Shown here piece by piece: positions 28,754-37,487 of a stretch of DNA of 64,000 nucleotides. The DNA comes from Andalucia godoyi (taxonomy: Eukaryota; Discoba; Jakobea; Jakobida; Andaluciidae), in NCBI GenBank assembly GCA_009859145.1, contig VRVR01000006.1:282096-346095 (forward strand). Reading direction: 5' to 3'. Every line of letters starts with the position of its first letter. Position 1 is the first letter of the stretch. Both the position numbers and the translations under genes were made by a program. The notes under the pieces are model-generated. The model saw nothing but the letters and a program-made list of their open reading frames with translations. It searched no databases and had not been told where the DNA came from.

Positions 28754-30667
28754 ATGCAGGATCCTGGAACACCAGCATCTGCGTACTCTTCGTCTACTCC
28801 GTCCCTCACGCCACCTCCACGTCATGCATCTTCTGCTTCTGATGCTGCTTCTGCGTCGTTTGCGTCTTTTCGTGCAGATCAGCCCGCGGAAGACGAGATA
28901 GAGACGTTGGTTGCATATCCGGATGGGGAGTCTTTCGATTCCGATTCCAGTCCGTCCGCGAGCAACCTTGATGCTGACAGTCGCAGTCATGGCGACAATG
29001 GTAATGACAATGGTAATGGGAGTGACAGCGACAGTGACAAGGATGATGACAAGGATGCTGCCGAGCGGGAGTATGGACGTGGGCGCAGCAACCCGCCATC
29101 TTTTCCGTCGTGGAATGGATCGCCGAAACACCAATCGTATTCGTTCGGTTTGCTGGATCATGCGAGAATTCAGGCTGCAGAACATCGGGCAACGTTATCT
29201 GCGCTGCTCTCTCGAATCTCAGCGGTTAGTGGTGTCAGAAAGTCGCCTGCATCTTCTTCTCCAGAGGGGAATTCCACAAGTCGATCGCGAATGAATCCTC
29301 AAGATAATGAATCCGCAATGCTGAAAATCAGAGACAAGGAAATGAGAAAGCTAATGGGCGAATACAGGGCAAAGTACCACGATTCAGAAACTGAGCGAAA
29401 GACGTTTGCACTGGAAAATGAAAAGCTGCGAACTGAAGTGAAGCGTTTGAGATCCAAGGTTTCGGAGCAAAATCGTGCTTTGCAGGCAATCGAGTCTGAG
29501 TTGGCCTATGTAAAGGATATGCGGCTTCGAGATGGGTTGACAGCGGATTTGCCAGAAGTTACCTCGCTTGCTTTCCATGTTCTTTCCAAGATAATTCCGT
29601 ATGTGGCGTGGTCATCGTGCGAGAATGAAGAGTTCAAGAGAAGATTGCTCAACGATTTGGACGATCTGGGAAGACGCATCCCAGTCGGCGATGCCTATCC
29701 TGTGGATCGGTTTGTGAAGCTTCTTGAAGACCGTTTTTTGACGTCGACCGTGATGAGCAAGGCCGATGCACGCTTCCGAAGACTAGAAAAGGAGTTCGAG
29801 AAGCTTGACCTGCTTCACAGAAATGCACTTGACACCATTGAGAAGTTGAAGTCGCAAGTATATGCAAAAAATGAAGGCGAGATCATGCAACTTGGACGTG
29901 CAATCGATGTTATTCAGAGCGTTGTGCAAGCAGGGAGAAGCTCTTCGCCAGATGTTTTTGATGATATCTCAATGAATTCGGATCTTGCGAGCGCGTGGCG
30001 AGTTGTGGCCGTTCGTGACAAGGACCTCTTCGCATCTGCGCTCGATTCGTGGAGAGACATGCTTTTGCAGAAATTCGACCCGCTGCGATTTGCAACAGCC
30101 AAGAAACTTGCTCCACCGTCTTCACAATCTCCGTCTGGTCAGTCGTTGACGTCCCCACGAGGCGGAAGCGCATCCAAGTCAAGCACCGCGCGAACAGCGT
30201 CGCAGCGTCGGTCATTTGGGTATGCAGCCAAAGTTGATGCAGCTTCTTCGCAGAGTGACCAAAACACAAGCGCGGGATCACCGCTGTCGTCATCTGCACC
30301 AATTCGAAATGTAGCGGAAGAGCAGTCGGTGTTGATTTACAACATGGAAAGCGTTTTGCGCGATGCAGAAGCTCGCATTCTTGAACTCGAGTCGCAACAA
30401 CAGCTGTGGTTTGCAGACCGCGAGAAGCTGCTCAGAAGAATCAAATGGCTGCTGGAAGATAAGAAGAGTTTGCTGCTTGAGCGGCAGGTTTCTGCATCCG
30501 AACCAAAGCCTCCCTCTTCTCCAGATCAAGAGGCAGTCTCACCCCCATCCTCTCTTACGGTTTCGGACAAGCGGCCGAACGACATTGCAGACGGTCGTGT
30601 TTCTCCCGTTCCACCGACCCTGCCGGACAGCGAAGCCAGTGGAGCGCTGGACAACTCAGCGCTATGA
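28754..30667 (+). CDS. Coiled-coil protein, unknown
   Basis: 637 residues from the ATG at 28754 (MQDPGTPASAYSSS); the frame is open for 23 codons upstream without an ATG. A disordered N-terminus is rich in Ser, Asp and Asn (residues about 1-200). A strong heptad coiled coil lies at about 205-270 (EKLRTEVKRLRSKVSEQ), then a helical, possibly globular, segment (LAFHVLSKIIPYVAW, DDLGRRIPVGDAYPVDRFV), a second coiled coil at about 345-390, a Ser-rich linker and a third coiled coil at about 540-590 (EARILELESQQQ). No known domain is recognised. This organisation is common in centrosomal and ciliary proteins, but nothing here proves it. Confidence 0.82.
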   Translation: MQDPGTPASAYSSSTPSLTPPPRHASSASDAASASFASFRADQPAEDEIETLVAYPDGESFDSDSSPSASNLDADSRSHGDNGNDNGNGSDSDSDKDDDKDAAEREYGRGRSNPPSFPSWNGSPKHQSYSFGLLDHARIQAAEHRATLSALLSRISAVSGVRKSPASSSPEGNSTSRSRMNPQDNESAMLKIRDKEMRKLMGEYRAKYHDSETERKTFALENEKLRTEVKRLRSKVSEQNRALQAIESELAYVKDMRLRDGLTADLPEVTSLAFHVLSKIIPYVAWSSCENEEFKRRLLNDLDDLGRRIPVGDAYPVDRFVKLLEDRFLTSTVMSKADARFRRLEKEFEKLDLLHRNALDTIEKLKSQVYAKNEGEIMQLGRAIDVIQSVVQAGRSSSPDVFDDISMNSDLASAWRVVAVRDKDLFASALDSWRDMLLQKFDPLRFATAKKLAPPSSQSPSGQSLTSPRGGSASKSSTARTASQRRSFGYAAKVDAASSQSDQNTSAGSPLSSSAPIRNVAEEQSVLIYNMESVLRDAEARILELESQQQLWFADREKLLRRIKWLLEDKKSLLLERQVSASEPKPPSSPDQEAVSPPSSLTVSDKRPNDIADGRVSPVPPTLPDSEASGALDNSAL

Positions 30668-31432
30668 TTGCGTGGTGGTCGTTTTTTTTTCTTCCTCCCC
30701 CCTTCTTCTTTTTCTTTCACTCTCGCCGTTTCAGCCTTTTTAATGGCAGGTGGCTGCCTCCATGAAATGTGCGTCACAGACTAACGGCGTCGTTTCGACA
30801 AGACGTAGATCTGAGGCTGAGGAAAGAAATGCACTCGCAAAGAAACGCCAGCCTGCCAGAGGGTTTGTCGCCGACATCCACAAGGAAACAAGGGTCTCAT
30901 TCCAAGAAAGGACTGAATTTCACACTTGTAAGTGATGCCGGTCTTTGCGATGCGTTCTGTCTGCAAGACTCCATTGCAGTTTAGTAGTTTAGTTTTTCTT
31001 TCTTTCTTGTTTTCTCTCTTGTTTTTTCCTTTACTTTTTCCTTTACTTTTTTTTTTCGCGTGAGAAGGGGAGTTGTGGTTCCCCGCACTCGGATGTTCTG
31101 TCGGTCGCGGCGTCACACCGCATCGTGTGTCAAACACAAACAGTCACAAATCATGTCGCTGTCTGAACGAAACATCTCAAGAGTCATGTTAAAATAAATA
31201 TTAAAAAAATCCAAACTAGAGTGTTGCTCTGTCTATTCGCATCAGCTCAGACACCGTGTTAAGGGGACCCGAGCGGGTTTCGGAAGCGCAAACGACGAAC
31301 GAATCCTGACTATTCTCAACCATGAATTCCCCAAGAATGAATTTATTATTCGTCGAGTGCTTTTGTGATTCGTTATATGGTGTTTTTTTAAAATTACATT
31401 TGAACTTCATTTTAAATAGCTCGAAATGAAAA
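30668..31432. other. Intergenic, no gene confirmed
   Basis: Contains T-rich tracts at 30680-30720 and 30990-31055 and A/T-rich sequence before the next gene. Short frames at 30760-30984 on + include a GTAAGT at 30929-30934, so a tiny spliced gene is possible but has no recognisable product. Confidence 0.5.
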
Positions 31433-33850
31433 ATGTCTGTGTTGAAGGATGGCGAGCTGGAGAAATTGAAGAATTTCGCGTTTCCTCCCTTGTTTCCATT
31501 TTTTTCCATGGTGGTGGCATGTCGGGAGTCCTTTCAGGTTCCGCCTGTGTTGTTGCAGATGTCGACGCCCCAAGGAGAGGTAGATGTCGGTCTCTTGGAC
31601 TGGGTTGAGATGATTTGGGAGGCTCTCGAGCCGCGTGTCATGCAAGAAAAGGCAGTGTGCGAATCACGTGAACAGGCGCATTTCGTGTCTGTTGTCTTCG
31701 CCTCTACCAGATCGTTCGTTGCGGTTTTCGGTTGTTTTGATATTGCATCGTGGAAAATGAGCTTTGTTCCGCTAGGCTACCGATTTTCATTTCAGTATCT
31801 CCAAGAATGCTATGCAGAACTGATTCGAAGACGACTGCAGTCTCTGGGCCAGGTCTTTGTGCTGAGCATTGACACAAGCGAATTTTTGAAGGAGTACAAC
31901 CACAATGCGTGTTCCACAGTCAAGAACAGCATTCGTTGGATGAATGGGGACGAGACGGTGCCGGGAGGTGATGTTGATCCTTGCACAAATGAAGCCTATC
32001 GAAATTTCGAGGTGGTACAGTTTCTGGCGTCCGCTGGACTGATGGACGATGCCGACGATGGGATTGTGGACCGTAATTCACATCTGAGAAATGACATCGA
32101 CGCTCCGTCGCTGGTAGGGTTTTCCGGATATTCTGACACTGGGTCTTCTGGTGGAGGACGGCTGCGTGACAAGGGCTCAACAGTTCACAGAGCGATGCGC
32201 GCCGCAGGTGCGAATGCAGTGACTCTGGAACGATCAAAACAGATCGTTCGCGAGACCGAAGAAATTGGGTCTGCAGAAATCCAGGAAATCCAGTTGCAGT
32301 TGGATGTGATTCAAAGCATTGCAATGCAGAATATTGAATCGGTATTGCAGCGCGGCGACAAACTGGATGCTCTCGAGGAGAAGACTGTTGATATCAGCGT
32401 CCAAGCACACGAGTTTCATCGACACGCAAAAAAGCAAAGTGCTGGTGCTGGACGCAAGCTGTCGCTTGTTCCTGTGATCGTATGTTGCTGTTGCTGCATA
32501 TTGGTGGCAAAGTATGGTAATTTCCGGTGGCATTCGACGTTTATGCGATTAACGCTGTTGAAGCCTCGGGTTGTGTTCTGGTCTCTCTTGTTCCTTCCTC
32601 TTGCTTCCGTCCTTGGAGTATTTCTGGCTCCTGTCGTGGGCCTTCTGATGACGGTGATGCCAGATGGAAGGAGCGGAATGTTCCAGCATGCAAAGGAGAA
32701 CGATGTGACAGTTGGGGTGTGGACCGCATTCTTTTTCATCGGCGGTGTATTTGCATACGTTTGCAATGTTCCGAGCATCTATGCTGCGGTCGCCGCCCCT
32801 TCTTGTTGCGTGGCATTGATCGCGACAGGTTGCTTGTGGAAAGAGTCCGCAATGTTTCTGAGACCGTTGAAGCCGCACCAGAAAATCAAGGTGCGCTCGA
32901 ACTTGTCCAATTGCATCGGCATATTCTCCTTGTGTTTGGAATACGTGCAGCTGATGAGTCTGGCGGTTCTTTCCGTGTCTTTCGACGTTTCATTGAATGC
33001 AAATCTGGTGTCTGTCACTGGCATTGTGCTGCGCCCATTCGGATCCTCGGTGATGACGCAGTTCATCATTGCTTGCGTCATTGCTGCTGTGTTGCTAGGA
33101 TTTCTTGCAATCACTGTGCTGTTGACCTCGCAGTCCGAGAAGCGCGTTGCAAGAGTCACGGAGCAGCAGGAACGGGAGGGAAATTTGGCTTGGTTGAAAC
33201 AACTGATATCGTTGTTGTCCGACACGGCATTCATGTCTGTCGTTTCTGCATTCTCAGCGGAGATTGGTCAACTGGGCGATACCGTTGCGTCGAGCGATCG
33301 CTGGAATAATGACAGCAGTTTGTACTGGGCCCGATGTGTTCTTCAAGTCGTGCTGTTTGCCTACTGTGTTGGGTGCTTGCTGGTTGTTCTTCCCATTCAG
33401 GCGGTGTTTCCCGATATCTGGCTGCCACCAGGACAAGACGTGAGAGCAGCGCCGCTGTTTTCACTAGCCGAGAAGGGCTTGAAGATCTTTCTTATTACGA
33501 GCCTTCCGCTGGCTCCGAATATCGCATTTTTCCGAACTGGAGTTGCAGTCTCTGTCTTTGCGTTATTGGCTCTCTGGATGATGGTGTTCCCTCAGCCGAT
33601 GACCCATGGTGTTGCGAAAGACATTCGCCTGATGTCAATTGTGAATGCTGCTGGAATAATTGGATTGTTGTACATTCCAGAATCGATTTCCTTGCCTGCT
33701 ACGCTTTCCTGGCTGGGCTTTGGATGGCTTGCTGTGGGCGTGTCGGCAAAAATCCGTTCCATGCGGCATCGTCGCATCGTGAAGTCTCGGCAAGAGAAAC
33801 TGGCCTCGTTTGTGCAACACTGGTTTGAAGTGCAGCACGACAAGCTGTGA
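31433..33850 (+). CDS. R-SNARE motif fused to a polytopic membrane domain
   Basis: 805 residues, single exon. Residues 1-260 are soluble; about 85-135 (FVSVVFASTRSFVAVFG through LQECYAELIRRRL) could be a diverged longin-like fold. Residues about 276-337 fit an R-SNARE motif: LDVIQSIAMQNIESVLQRGD, then KLDALEEKTVDIS and AHEFHRHAKK. Arg307 is at the ionic zero layer and hydrophobic heptads lie on both sides. A cysteine-rich hydrophobic segment follows at once (VIVCCCCCILVA, about 346-357), where VAMP-type proteins end. Here the chain continues for about 440 residues with roughly nine to eleven further hydrophobic segments. I see no frameshift or intron signal separating the halves. The polytopic part is not assigned to a transporter family. 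It may act as a vesicle-fusion protein that is also a transporter or sensor (inference). Confidence 0.8.
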   Translation: MSVLKDGELEKLKNFAFPPLFPFFSMVVACRESFQVPPVLLQMSTPQGEVDVGLLDWVEMIWEALEPRVMQEKAVCESREQAHFVSVVFASTRSFVAVFGCFDIASWKMSFVPLGYRFSFQYLQECYAELIRRRLQSLGQVFVLSIDTSEFLKEYNHNACSTVKNSIRWMNGDETVPGGDVDPCTNEAYRNFEVVQFLASAGLMDDADDGIVDRNSHLRNDIDAPSLVGFSGYSDTGSSGGGRLRDKGSTVHRAMRAAGANAVTLERSKQIVRETEEIGSAEIQEIQLQLDVIQSIAMQNIESVLQRGDKLDALEEKTVDISVQAHEFHRHAKKQSAGAGRKLSLVPVIVCCCCCILVAKYGNFRWHSTFMRLTLLKPRVVFWSLLFLPLASVLGVFLAPVVGLLMTVMPDGRSGMFQHAKENDVTVGVWTAFFFIGGVFAYVCNVPSIYAAVAAPSCCVALIATGCLWKESAMFLRPLKPHQKIKVRSNLSNCIGIFSLCLEYVQLMSLAVLSVSFDVSLNANLVSVTGIVLRPFGSSVMTQFIIACVIAAVLLGFLAITVLLTSQSEKRVARVTEQQEREGNLAWLKQLISLLSDTAFMSVVSAFSAEIGQLGDTVASSDRWNNDSSLYWARCVLQVVLFAYCVGCLLVVLPIQAVFPDIWLPPGQDVRAAPLFSLAEKGLKIFLITSLPLAPNIAFFRTGVAVSVFALLALWMMVFPQPMTHGVAKDIRLMSIVNAAGIIGLLYIPESISLPATLSWLGFGWLAVGVSAKIRSMRHRRIVKSRQEKLASFVQHWFEVQHDKL

Positions 33851-33928
33851 CGGAGCAAGAATCCTCTTCGTTTTTACTGTCATTTAATTATTTAATCATT
33901 TCCTTTTCCCCCTAAAGGGACAGCACTA

Positions 33929-36223
33929 TCATCGCTCTTCTACGATCATTGGTTGCGCAGCGGAGGGCTGTCCGAGCTGTCCGAGCGAATTTACATAGGC
34001 CTCGTCCCACAGAGCAGTGCCCATCATCTGTTTATGCAGATCTGTTGCCTGTGACATCTCGCGGAAAAACTTTCGAACGACATCCACAGCTGTGCTGACG
34101 AGCAGGTCAGTATTGTAGTCATAAAGGTATTCTTGAATCCATTTCGGAAGCTTCTCTCGTTTGTCGGACCGTCGGTAGCGCTTGTCTGCAAGAATCATCA
34201 TGCCGTAGTCTGTTTTGTTTCGGATGACACGACCAATGCACTGCGAAGCCTGGCGGATGGCATCAAACGTCAAGAAATCTTGTTCCTTGATGTGGTGAAT
34301 TTCGCTGAGATATCGAAGTCGCGCCTTCAGGACCTTGCTTTCTGTGTACATGTACGGAATACCAAACATGATGACGACGCGACCGTAATGATGTTCGAAA
34401 TCCACACCCTCCGCGACTTTACCTCGTGCAATGGAAAAGAAAACGGCACCGCGTCCGACGTCACAAGCGCGGCGATAGTGTTCGAGGGCGCGGCTGGTTT
34501 CGGCAGTGCCGGGTGTTTCAAGGTAAATCAACTTCTTCTCTGATAGCTTCGCCATGACACCCATGTCATTCCAGACGCTAATGACATCCTCCATGTAAAG
34601 ATACGACGGGAAAAAGCACAGGATTCCGTCTGGGACCACGGTTGCGACATCGAGCAGCAACTCCCCAAAGTTCCGGATCACTGCAGGAGTGTTTCGAACC
34701 GAGAATTCCGAAGAAATTGGAGTCTGATCGGGCCCTTTGGAGACAATCAGCGGGCACATGCAGTTTCTGGGGAGCGTGATTGGAAAAGAGGCAGTCACTG
34801 CGGCCCGGAAATCCAGCATTTTCGGATACATATCCAGGGGAGACAGGGTCCCGGAAGTGATGACCACCGAGTCGAACTTTGCGAACACGGGACGAATGGC
34901 CAGCGAGGCATCCACGCAGGCCAGCTGCAAAACCGGATTGTGGATAGTAGGTGTCCTTGGATCATACGGTTCTATGACAATTTCAAATCCTTTGTCATAC
35001 GTACCCATGAGAGTACCAAAATCAGACAGCGCCCTGACTGGCGAAAACTGGTTGATTTCCGTTACCTCCAGAGCGATCAACAACGAACGAAGCCGGTCCG
35101 AACAGAAACGCAACGCACGGACATCTACTGCAAACTGTGCCTCGAAGCCAGCCATAAACACAGAGGGGCTTTCTTGAATGACCGAATTTGAAGCCATCCG
35201 ACTTTGAACATAGTCAATCAATCGGCGAAGAAAAAGCAGGAAATGCTCGGCCTTACGAATGTTACCAGGGACAGCCTCGTATAAAATATCAGCTGGAAGC
35301 ACTGGATTGCCGCGAAGATCGTCAGACACCCCGAGGCCCGCAGCAGCAAGGCCATCTCGAAGCTTCCTGTATTCCGTTCGCAATCTATCTGCGTTCCTTT
35401 CCTGAACTTCATCAATCTTGTTTCGCAGCGTTTGCAGATTTCGAGCCGAGTTGAGAAGCATCGTCGAATCGACATTGACGGACAGTGCTTCAATGCAAAC
35501 GTTGTCGATGTTGTGCGCTTCATCAAATACGACAATACAGTCCCGAGTCAGCTCTTTAGATATGATGCTGGAGATCTTTGGATCGAGCAAGTATTGATAG
35601 TTGTACACGATGATGTTCGAAAAGCTGATCATTCGTCGAGACATGAAGTACGGGCACAGTGATCGCTGCTTTCCAAATTCATGGATATCCGCCAACGTAT
35701 ACACCCCGGACGGAAGAATCGCCGTCGTTCCGGCTGCCTCCAGACCCTCAAAGAACGGACACGACGGCACTGCAGGATCCGTCTTTGCTCGTTCTCGGAC
35801 CCACGAGGCTGTAAGACTTCTGCAGCCTGCATCAACCTGCGCACCCTCCCACATCTCCGAAACCGTCGGATGGCAACACATGTTTTTCCTTGCAGACAGT
35901 CCAATAGCAAGCACATCCTTGAAAGCGTCTCCCAGCATTGTCTTTCTAAATTCAATCAATCGCTTCAGCTCTTCCAGGGTCTTTTCCATTTCCGGCACTG
36001 TTCGCGTGCAATAAATAAGCTTCGAGCGTTCTGGATGGACAAATTGGTACGACGTGATGAACGATAAGAGAGTGATCGTCTTTCCAGTCCCCGAAGGCAT
36101 CTCCAGCACTCCGTGGCCATGAGCATCCAGCGCTCGCTTCAGCTCAACCATGTACCGATACTGTTCCGGATAGATGTATTCATACGGAAACAGCACTTCC
36201 ACTTCTTCGATATGAAACCGCAT
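33929..36223 (-). CDS. ERCC2: TFIIH DNA helicase XPD/ERCC2/Rad3
   Basis: 5'-3' ATP-dependent helicase of TFIIH, for nucleotide-excision repair and transcription initiation. 764 residues from the ATG giving MRFHIEEVEVLFPYEYIYPEQ, the conserved N-terminus; a possible upstream in-frame extension to 36364 is rejected for lack of conservation. Walker A is GTGK at 45-48 and the DEAH box is at 234-237. The four Fe-S cluster cysteines are at 116 (or 117), 134, 155 and 190, the same numbering as in human XPD. Late motifs FFSIARGKVAEGVDF and RQASQCIGRVIRNKTDYG are intact. A TTTAG just upstream of the start (minus strand) suggests a 5' UTR intron. Fully functional by sequence. Confidence 0.97.
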   Translation of the reverse strand: MRFHIEEVEVLFPYEYIYPEQYRYMVELKRALDAHGHGVLEMPSGTGKTITLLSFITSYQFVHPERSKLIYCTRTVPEMEKTLEELKRLIEFRKTMLGDAFKDVLAIGLSARKNMCCHPTVSEMWEGAQVDAGCRSLTASWVRERAKTDPAVPSCPFFEGLEAAGTTAILPSGVYTLADIHEFGKQRSLCPYFMSRRMISFSNIIVYNYQYLLDPKISSIISKELTRDCIVVFDEAHNIDNVCIEALSVNVDSTMLLNSARNLQTLRNKIDEVQERNADRLRTEYRKLRDGLAAAGLGVSDDLRGNPVLPADILYEAVPGNIRKAEHFLLFLRRLIDYVQSRMASNSVIQESPSVFMAGFEAQFAVDVRALRFCSDRLRSLLIALEVTEINQFSPVRALSDFGTLMGTYDKGFEIVIEPYDPRTPTIHNPVLQLACVDASLAIRPVFAKFDSVVITSGTLSPLDMYPKMLDFRAAVTASFPITLPRNCMCPLIVSKGPDQTPISSEFSVRNTPAVIRNFGELLLDVATVVPDGILCFFPSYLYMEDVISVWNDMGVMAKLSEKKLIYLETPGTAETSRALEHYRRACDVGRGAVFFSIARGKVAEGVDFEHHYGRVVIMFGIPYMYTESKVLKARLRYLSEIHHIKEQDFLTFDAIRQASQCIGRVIRNKTDYGMMILADKRYRRSDKREKLPKWIQEYLYDYNTDLLVSTAVDVVRKFFREMSQATDLHKQMMGTALWDEAYVNSLGQLGQPSAAQPMIVEER

Positions 36224-37487
36224 GATCTCCTCCACGCTCCTAAACACACAAGTCACTCGAGACGTCGGAATGGAGGGTGAGGACTGAAAACGAAGGAATG
36301 AAAATAAATCAAAAATGAAAAGCTCACATTCGCTTTGACAGCTTTGGCTTTGTGCATCAAACATTGAACATCAAAGCAATACGGTTCTCTTACCGTAGTC
36401 AAGTCGAGAATTTTCTTTTCATTCTTCACCCTTCTGTGTCTTTCTATTATTCTTTCTGTTTGGGTTTTTTAAAATTATTATCAGAACCCTCAAGCAGCAC
36501 CTTTCATCAAGGACAAAACATCTCAGAGCAATCTGCATTGAAGAGTTGGTGTTCGCCCCTCGCATGCAAGCAAAAAAAAAAAAAAAAAAAAACACAGCAT
36601 GTGGCTCTTTCGATCTGTCTTCGGGGACAGCTTAGCCAATGCTCGATTGTCTTTGACGAGCGGTATTTGCATTTTGGAGAGTATTGTTGTTTGCAAGTTT
36701 TTTCTTTCCGCCTTTTGGTTTTCGATTTGGCTATTCTTGAGTAACAAAACAGGTTTTCTAAAGTCTTTACATTACGTGTGAAGAGCCACCTGGACTCTGT
36801 TTGGTGTGGATAGTCGTTCCAGCGTGCCTCAGCAAAAGCGTGCAACGGCACAACAGATTGTGAAGAGCTCGATACAACAACGCGTCCATCTGGAAACGCG
36901 AATGCAGTCTGCAAGAAAGAGTCTTTGAAATCAAGAAAGGTTGCAAGCCATTCTCGAGCACGTACCTAAAAGAAAAAAGAAAGAAAAGAAAGAAAGAAAG
37001 ACAATGGTTCGGTAAGAGTGCGCCACGCCCCGTCAAATACGACACGTCATCCATCTAGTTCATAATGCTGTCGTGCACTCCGGGATTCCGCAGCCGCTCT
37101 CGAATGACTGCCTTTTCACCATCTGCACCATTAGGTCACGGAATGTAAGACAAGATGAAGCAAACGACAAAATATAAACGAAAACGAAAACGAAAAAACA
37201 AGATGAAACAGAGCGAAACAGAGCGAGACAAACATGAAAAAAATGAAATATGCTTATGGGAGTTTGGACACTGAGGCTTAGTCGAATTTGGCGGGATCGT
37301 TTGCATCCAATTCAACGGGAAGCGCCTTTACCTGTTTTACTATTGTTAATATTATTATTAACAATAATAATTATTATTATTAATTACGAGAATCCAACGC
37401 CGTCGCCGAGTTTCTTATTTAACGGTGGTGTGTGGAGAGTGTGGGGACTGTGGGGGGCAGTCGGTGGGAAACTGTGTGGCAGCGAGA
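36224..37487. other. Divergent region with a possible unresolved spliced gene
   Basis: Between XPD (-) and NPR3 (+). It holds an A20 run at about 36571-36590, TTA/ATT-rich simple sequence at 37350-37382 and GA-rich tracts. On the minus strand there are good splice signals: a CAG|GTAAAG donor near 37333, a TGCAG acceptor before 37119 and a TTTTAG acceptor before 36965. The frames between them read like protein (see the separate entry), but I could not settle one product. Confidence 0.5.
36760..37119 (-). other. Candidate small spliced gene (unresolved)
   Basis: After the TGCAG acceptor, one frame reads GEKAVIRERLRNPG. A GTGCAC donor there could join it in phase to the exon after TTTTAG, reading REWLATFLDFKDSFLQ, then FPDGRVVVSSSSQS and HAFAEARWNDYPHQ. 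An alternative frame through the same exons is also open. No family is recognised and no start codon is certain. Confidence 0.25.
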
